From the NCBI GenBank assembly GCA_030536165.1, contig JAUNQM010000103.1, positions 1 to 8,013 on the forward strand: a stretch of DNA of 8,013 nucleotides. Direction: 5' to 3'. Under the pieces are notes generated by a model that was not told the DNA's origin, did not search any database, and saw only the letters and a program-made list of their open reading frames with translations. How positions within the stretch are numbered: position 1 is the first letter of the stretch; each line of letters opens with the position of its first letter. The DNA is from Prevotellaceae bacterium. Lineage in GTDB: Bacteria; Bacteroidota; Bacteroidia; Bacteroidales; Bacteroidaceae. Shown here in pieces: positions 6,173-8,013 of the stretch. A program made the translations under genes and the position numbers.

Positions 6173-6458
6173 TTTTAGTACGACCCCGTTGGGTAGGGTA
6201 CTCAAAATAAGCACTGAAAGTGCGATGGAACATAGGATAGCGCGCAAGCGCTATCTTTGTGACATTCACAAGACTAAAGCGCTGTAAGTGCGGCAGAACT
6301 GATGTTTTTTCTGTCGTGCCTACGGCACTTTAGGTTGGTGTGCTTCGACGAGATAGGGCTGCCGCCCTATCCTATGATATTTCGTTCCTTCGGAACTTTT
6401 TTCAGCATCGTTTTTGTTACCAATTTTGAACTCCCTACCCAACGGGGTCGTACTAAAA
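6173..6458. repeat. 286-bp palindromic element: two covarying three-hairpin arms inside perfect 26-bp inverted repeats
   Basis: The ends 6173-6198 and 6433-6458 are perfect 26-bp inverted repeats. Inside, the arm 6211-6291 and the reverse complement of 6316-6396 are both exactly 81 nt and align without gaps at about 51 of 81 positions. Each carries a GAA-loop hairpin, a GATAG hairpin with a four-base loop and a GTA-loop hairpin in the same order. Loops GAA and GTA are kept while stems change in a compensated way: GCACT/AGTGC against GTTCC/GGAAC, GATAGCGC/GCGCTATC against GATAGGGC/GCCCTATC, and GCGCT/AGTGC against GTGCC/GGCAC. The left arm has one further hairpin (6257-6271, loop CAT). A 24-bp centre (6292-6315) joins the arms. 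No protein is encoded. It resembles a MITE or REP-like composite element. Confidence 0.8.
6384..6402 (+). terminator. Terminator-like hairpin with T6, plus strand, within the palindromic element
   Basis: GTTCC-TTC-GGAAC (6384-6396) is followed directly by six T residues (6397-6402), the form of an intrinsic terminator on the plus strand. The matching hairpin in the left arm has no T-run on either strand. There is no plus-strand gene here to terminate, so it may stop antisense transcription or simply be part of the element. Confidence 0.4.
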
Positions 6459-6562
6459 AGTTCCATTTACAAGGGAAAATAATTGCAAAAAAGCAGGACT
6501 TTTTTCGGGAAATGACTCATATTTGCGTGCGCGCGTAATATAATAAGGTGTATTTACGCCCT

Positions 6563-6590
6563 CAATTATCAAATTTCAATTATCAATTAC
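6563..6590. repeat. AT-rich tandem pair
   Basis: CAATTATCA occurs at 6563-6571 and again at 6577-6585, a 14-base period continued by ATT-rich sequence. Such low-complexity strings are common between Bacteroidales genes. No function is apparent. Confidence 0.5.
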
Positions 6591-6593
6591 TTT

Positions 6594-6668
6594 AGCCCTC
6601 CACACCTCAGGTGTCTGCCGCGTCACACCTTAGGTGTTTCGCTTGTCACTCCTCTGGTGTGAAGGGCT
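6594..6668. repeat. Three-unit, 23-bp hairpin array with flanking inverted repeat
   Basis: Three consecutive units start at 6601, 6624 and 6647, a period of 23. The first two contain perfect palindromes ACACC-TCA-GGTGT and ACACC-TTA-GGTGT; the third (CACTCC-TCT-GGTGTG) has one mismatch. The whole is bracketed by AGCCCTCCACACC (6594-6606) and GGTGTGAAGGGCT (6656-6668), which pair at 12 of 13 positions. It begins 60 bp past the last codon of the AraC frame and could act as its transcription end, although no T-run follows. Confidence 0.7.
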
Positions 6669-6727
6669 GGGAATAGTGACATGCGAAGCAAAGGCGCACA
6701 ACACCCTCTCTTTGGGTTCTACGCCCA

Positions 6728-7783
6728 CTATGGTTTGGGCCTGTTTTTGGTCATCCAGTGTGCTGGATTCATGCCTGTGTATTTCTTGAAGTTGCGGTAG
6801 AAAGACTGTTCGCTTGAGAAGCCCGATTTGTCTGCAATCGGCAAAATCTTTGGGTCACTTCCCTCGCGCATAAGCCGCTAGGCATAGTCAATACGCTGAC
6901 GATTGATGTATTCAGAGAACGAACATCCTGCATGCTTATTGATACACGCCGACACATACGTGCGGCACGAATGGAGTTCAAGTGCCACATCGGTCACCTT
7001 TAGGTTCTTACGTAGGAATATTTCCTTGCCCTTCATGACTTCCTCGATTTGCTGCCAGAGGAATGAATAATCGTGGTCTTCAATCCTTTCGCTGTCGATT
7101 ATATAGTCGGAGATGTCCTCGGCATGCTGCTCCGTAGAGAAATCACGCGTGAAGCCGATGTAGCTGAGCAAGAACAGCAATACAGCAAACGGAGTAAGCG
7201 CTATATAGAGAAGCCAATCGTTGCTGTCAAAGAATTGCCTGCCGGCAATGTTGCAGACAACCGAAAACACAGATGTGACGACAAAGGCAATGAGTAGCAT
7301 CCTCACGCTGCTGGTATCGTGTCTCTCGGTGTCGGCATACACTTCGGCTATTTCCCTGTCGAAGGCTGTCAGATGACGGAGTCCCAAAAACAACACTAAG
7401 GCTATCTGAGCTGTGTTCAAAACCTTTCGGATATTGTCGGCATCGTGTTCTGACCACAAGAGTATCAATGCTGCAACCACTGCCCCAGGTATGAGCCATA
7501 CGACTTTTTCGCGCACGCTTAGAGGTCGGCACGTGAGTTGGCAGATATAAATGTAATACAAAGGATATACCGATAGCGAACAAAGCGTCCAAAGGCTCTG
7601 CAATTCGAGGCTTCGCACATCGTTGAAGTAAAGCGCATGGCAAAGATACAGCACCGAGCACGTAGCCAGAAACCACGTGAGCATGCGCTGAGCAGAGTCG
7701 TTGCGACTAGTGTGCAATGCGAAAGTGGTAAACCAACACAAACACACTACAAAGGGAAATAAGCTAAATATCATTCTAACCAT
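6728..7783 (-). pseudogene. Membrane-anchored AraC-family regulator interrupted by an in-frame amber codon
   Basis: From the ATG at 7783 the frame gives 301 residues, then TAG at 6878-6880, then 49 more in-frame residues to a second TAG at 6728-6730. The N-terminal part has about seven hydrophobic segments (roughly residues 4-24, 34-54, 60-82, 93-111, 121-137, 160-180, 190-210), an arrangement seen in Bacteroidetes membrane AraC proteins. The AraC domain starts near residue 250. The first helix-turn-helix (about 261-295, ending EYINRQRIDYA) precedes the stop; the second (IADKSGFSSEQSFYRNFKKYTGMNP) lies after it. The amber sits in the linker helix where CAG (Gln) would fit, a single C-to-T change. 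A truncated protein would lack half of the DNA-binding unit. The start at 7783 is preferred because the longer reading begins with TTG inside the candidate promoter; an ATG at 7774 is also possible. Point nonsense mutation, sequencing error and suppression are the options. Confidence 0.8.
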
Positions 7784-7821
7784 CGTTCCGCGACATTGAA
7801 AGTTTCGGTTATTAAGCCATG

Positions 7822-7853
7822 CAAATTTACATTCAAAACTTGAAACAAACAAT
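7822..7853 (-). promoter_or_regulatory. Candidate promoter of the AraC-type gene
   Basis: On the minus strand TAAATTTG (7829 to 7822) fits the -7 consensus TAnnTTTG exactly. The base group 20 nt upstream is ATTG (7853 to 7850), a three-of-four match to TTTG. The preferred start codon at 7783 lies about 38 bases after the -7 box. Confidence 0.55.
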
Positions 7854-8000
7854 AACCGCTTTGCAGATAATCAAAGAAAATCCACTTTTTGGCGGTAAAT
7901 GTACGTTTTGATAGTTGATTTGTACGATTTGGCAGTCGTGTGAGACTATGTTGAATATAAATCGGTCATTAGAGATTTTACCTATCAACTATAGATGTAT

Positions 8001-8013
8001 TAGTGCGACCCCC
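8001..8013 (+). repeat. Partial dispersed repeat cut by the window edge
   Basis: The last bases read TAGTGCGACCCCC, matching the outer end of the repeats at 68, 2012 and 6178 (TTTTAGTRCGACCCC). It is probably the start of another hairpin repeat, but only its first bases are in view. Confidence 0.5.

Larger units (their letters stand above)
5938..6727. other. 790-bp repeat-rich intergenic region
   Basis: This is the longest gene-free stretch. Open frames here are short, have no recognisable protein and overlap repeats or the promoter. From right to left it contains the three-unit hairpin array (6594-6668), an AT-rich tandem pair (6563-6590), the 286-bp palindromic element (6173-6458), a 38-bp direct repeat pair (6023-6060 and 6112-6149) and the promoter of the three-gene cluster. 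Confidence 0.7.
7784..8013. other. Upstream region of the AraC-type gene
   Basis: No gene is visible to the window edge. The stretch is AT-rich, contains the candidate promoter at 7822-7853 and ends in the first bases of another dispersed repeat. It may continue into a longer intergenic region beyond the window. Confidence 0.55.

Noticed and set aside
6302..6538. Plus-strand open frame of 78 codons
   Set aside because: It runs through the right arm and terminal repeat of the palindromic element, so its codons follow the hairpins. No protein character is visible.
6594..6668. CRISPR array
   Set aside because: Three short palindromic units with 23-bp period leave no spacers of usual length, and no cas genes are in the window.
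6878..6880. Recoding of TAG as glutamine
   Set aside because: Some phages related to crAssphage do this, but at least two other genes here end in TAG with no continuing protein beyond it, and the genes are chromosomal in character. A point mutation is simpler.
7784..7852. Longer start for the AraC-type protein at 7852
   Set aside because: The codon is TTG and falls within the -33 part of the candidate promoter. The extra 23 residues lack membrane or domain character.

Overview
The window looks like a chromosomal segment of a gut or rumen Bacteroidales bacterium, most likely Prevotella in the broad sense. The reasons are the gene families present (DUF1680/GH127, a GH141-like beta-helix protein, a secreted TIM barrel joined to a DUF3826-like domain, a membrane-anchored AraC protein), the absence of Shine-Dalgarno sequences, Bacteroidetes-type promoters (TTTG / TAnnTTTG) and intergenic regions full of short hairpin repeats. 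All genes I can support lie on the minus strand, so the window reads biologically from right to left.

Layout in the direction of transcription: 7784-8013 is an upstream region with a candidate promoter and, at the window edge, the start of a dispersed repeat. 6728-7783 is a membrane AraC-type regulator interrupted by an in-frame amber codon inside its DNA-binding domain. 5938-6727 is about 790 bp of non-coding DNA holding a three-unit hairpin array, a 286-bp palindromic element, a direct repeat and a well-formed promoter. The next three genes all encode exported proteins: a TIM barrel/DUF3826 protein (4501-5937), a GH127-type glycosidase (2272-4341) and a GH141-like beta-helix glycosidase (213-1961). 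They are separated by 159-bp and 310-bp repeat-bearing gaps. 1-212 is non-coding and carries another repeat with a plus-strand terminator-like hairpin.

Functionally this is a small carbohydrate-degradation cluster without SusC/SusD in view. GH127 and GH141 enzymes are both known from pectin (rhamnogalacturonan II) breakdown, where members of these families remove the unusual sugars of side chain B. A pectic substrate is therefore the best guess, but it is inference. The AraC protein is the natural candidate regulator, and its amber codon suggests the locus may have lost or changed its control in this strain.

The strongest unusual signal is the non-coding DNA. The element at 6173-6458 consists of two inverted 81-nt three-hairpin arms that are only about 63% identical in sequence, yet they keep their loops and base pairing through compensatory changes. 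They are enclosed by perfect 26-bp inverted repeats whose outer motif, TTTTAGTRCGACCCC, recurs at five places in the window.
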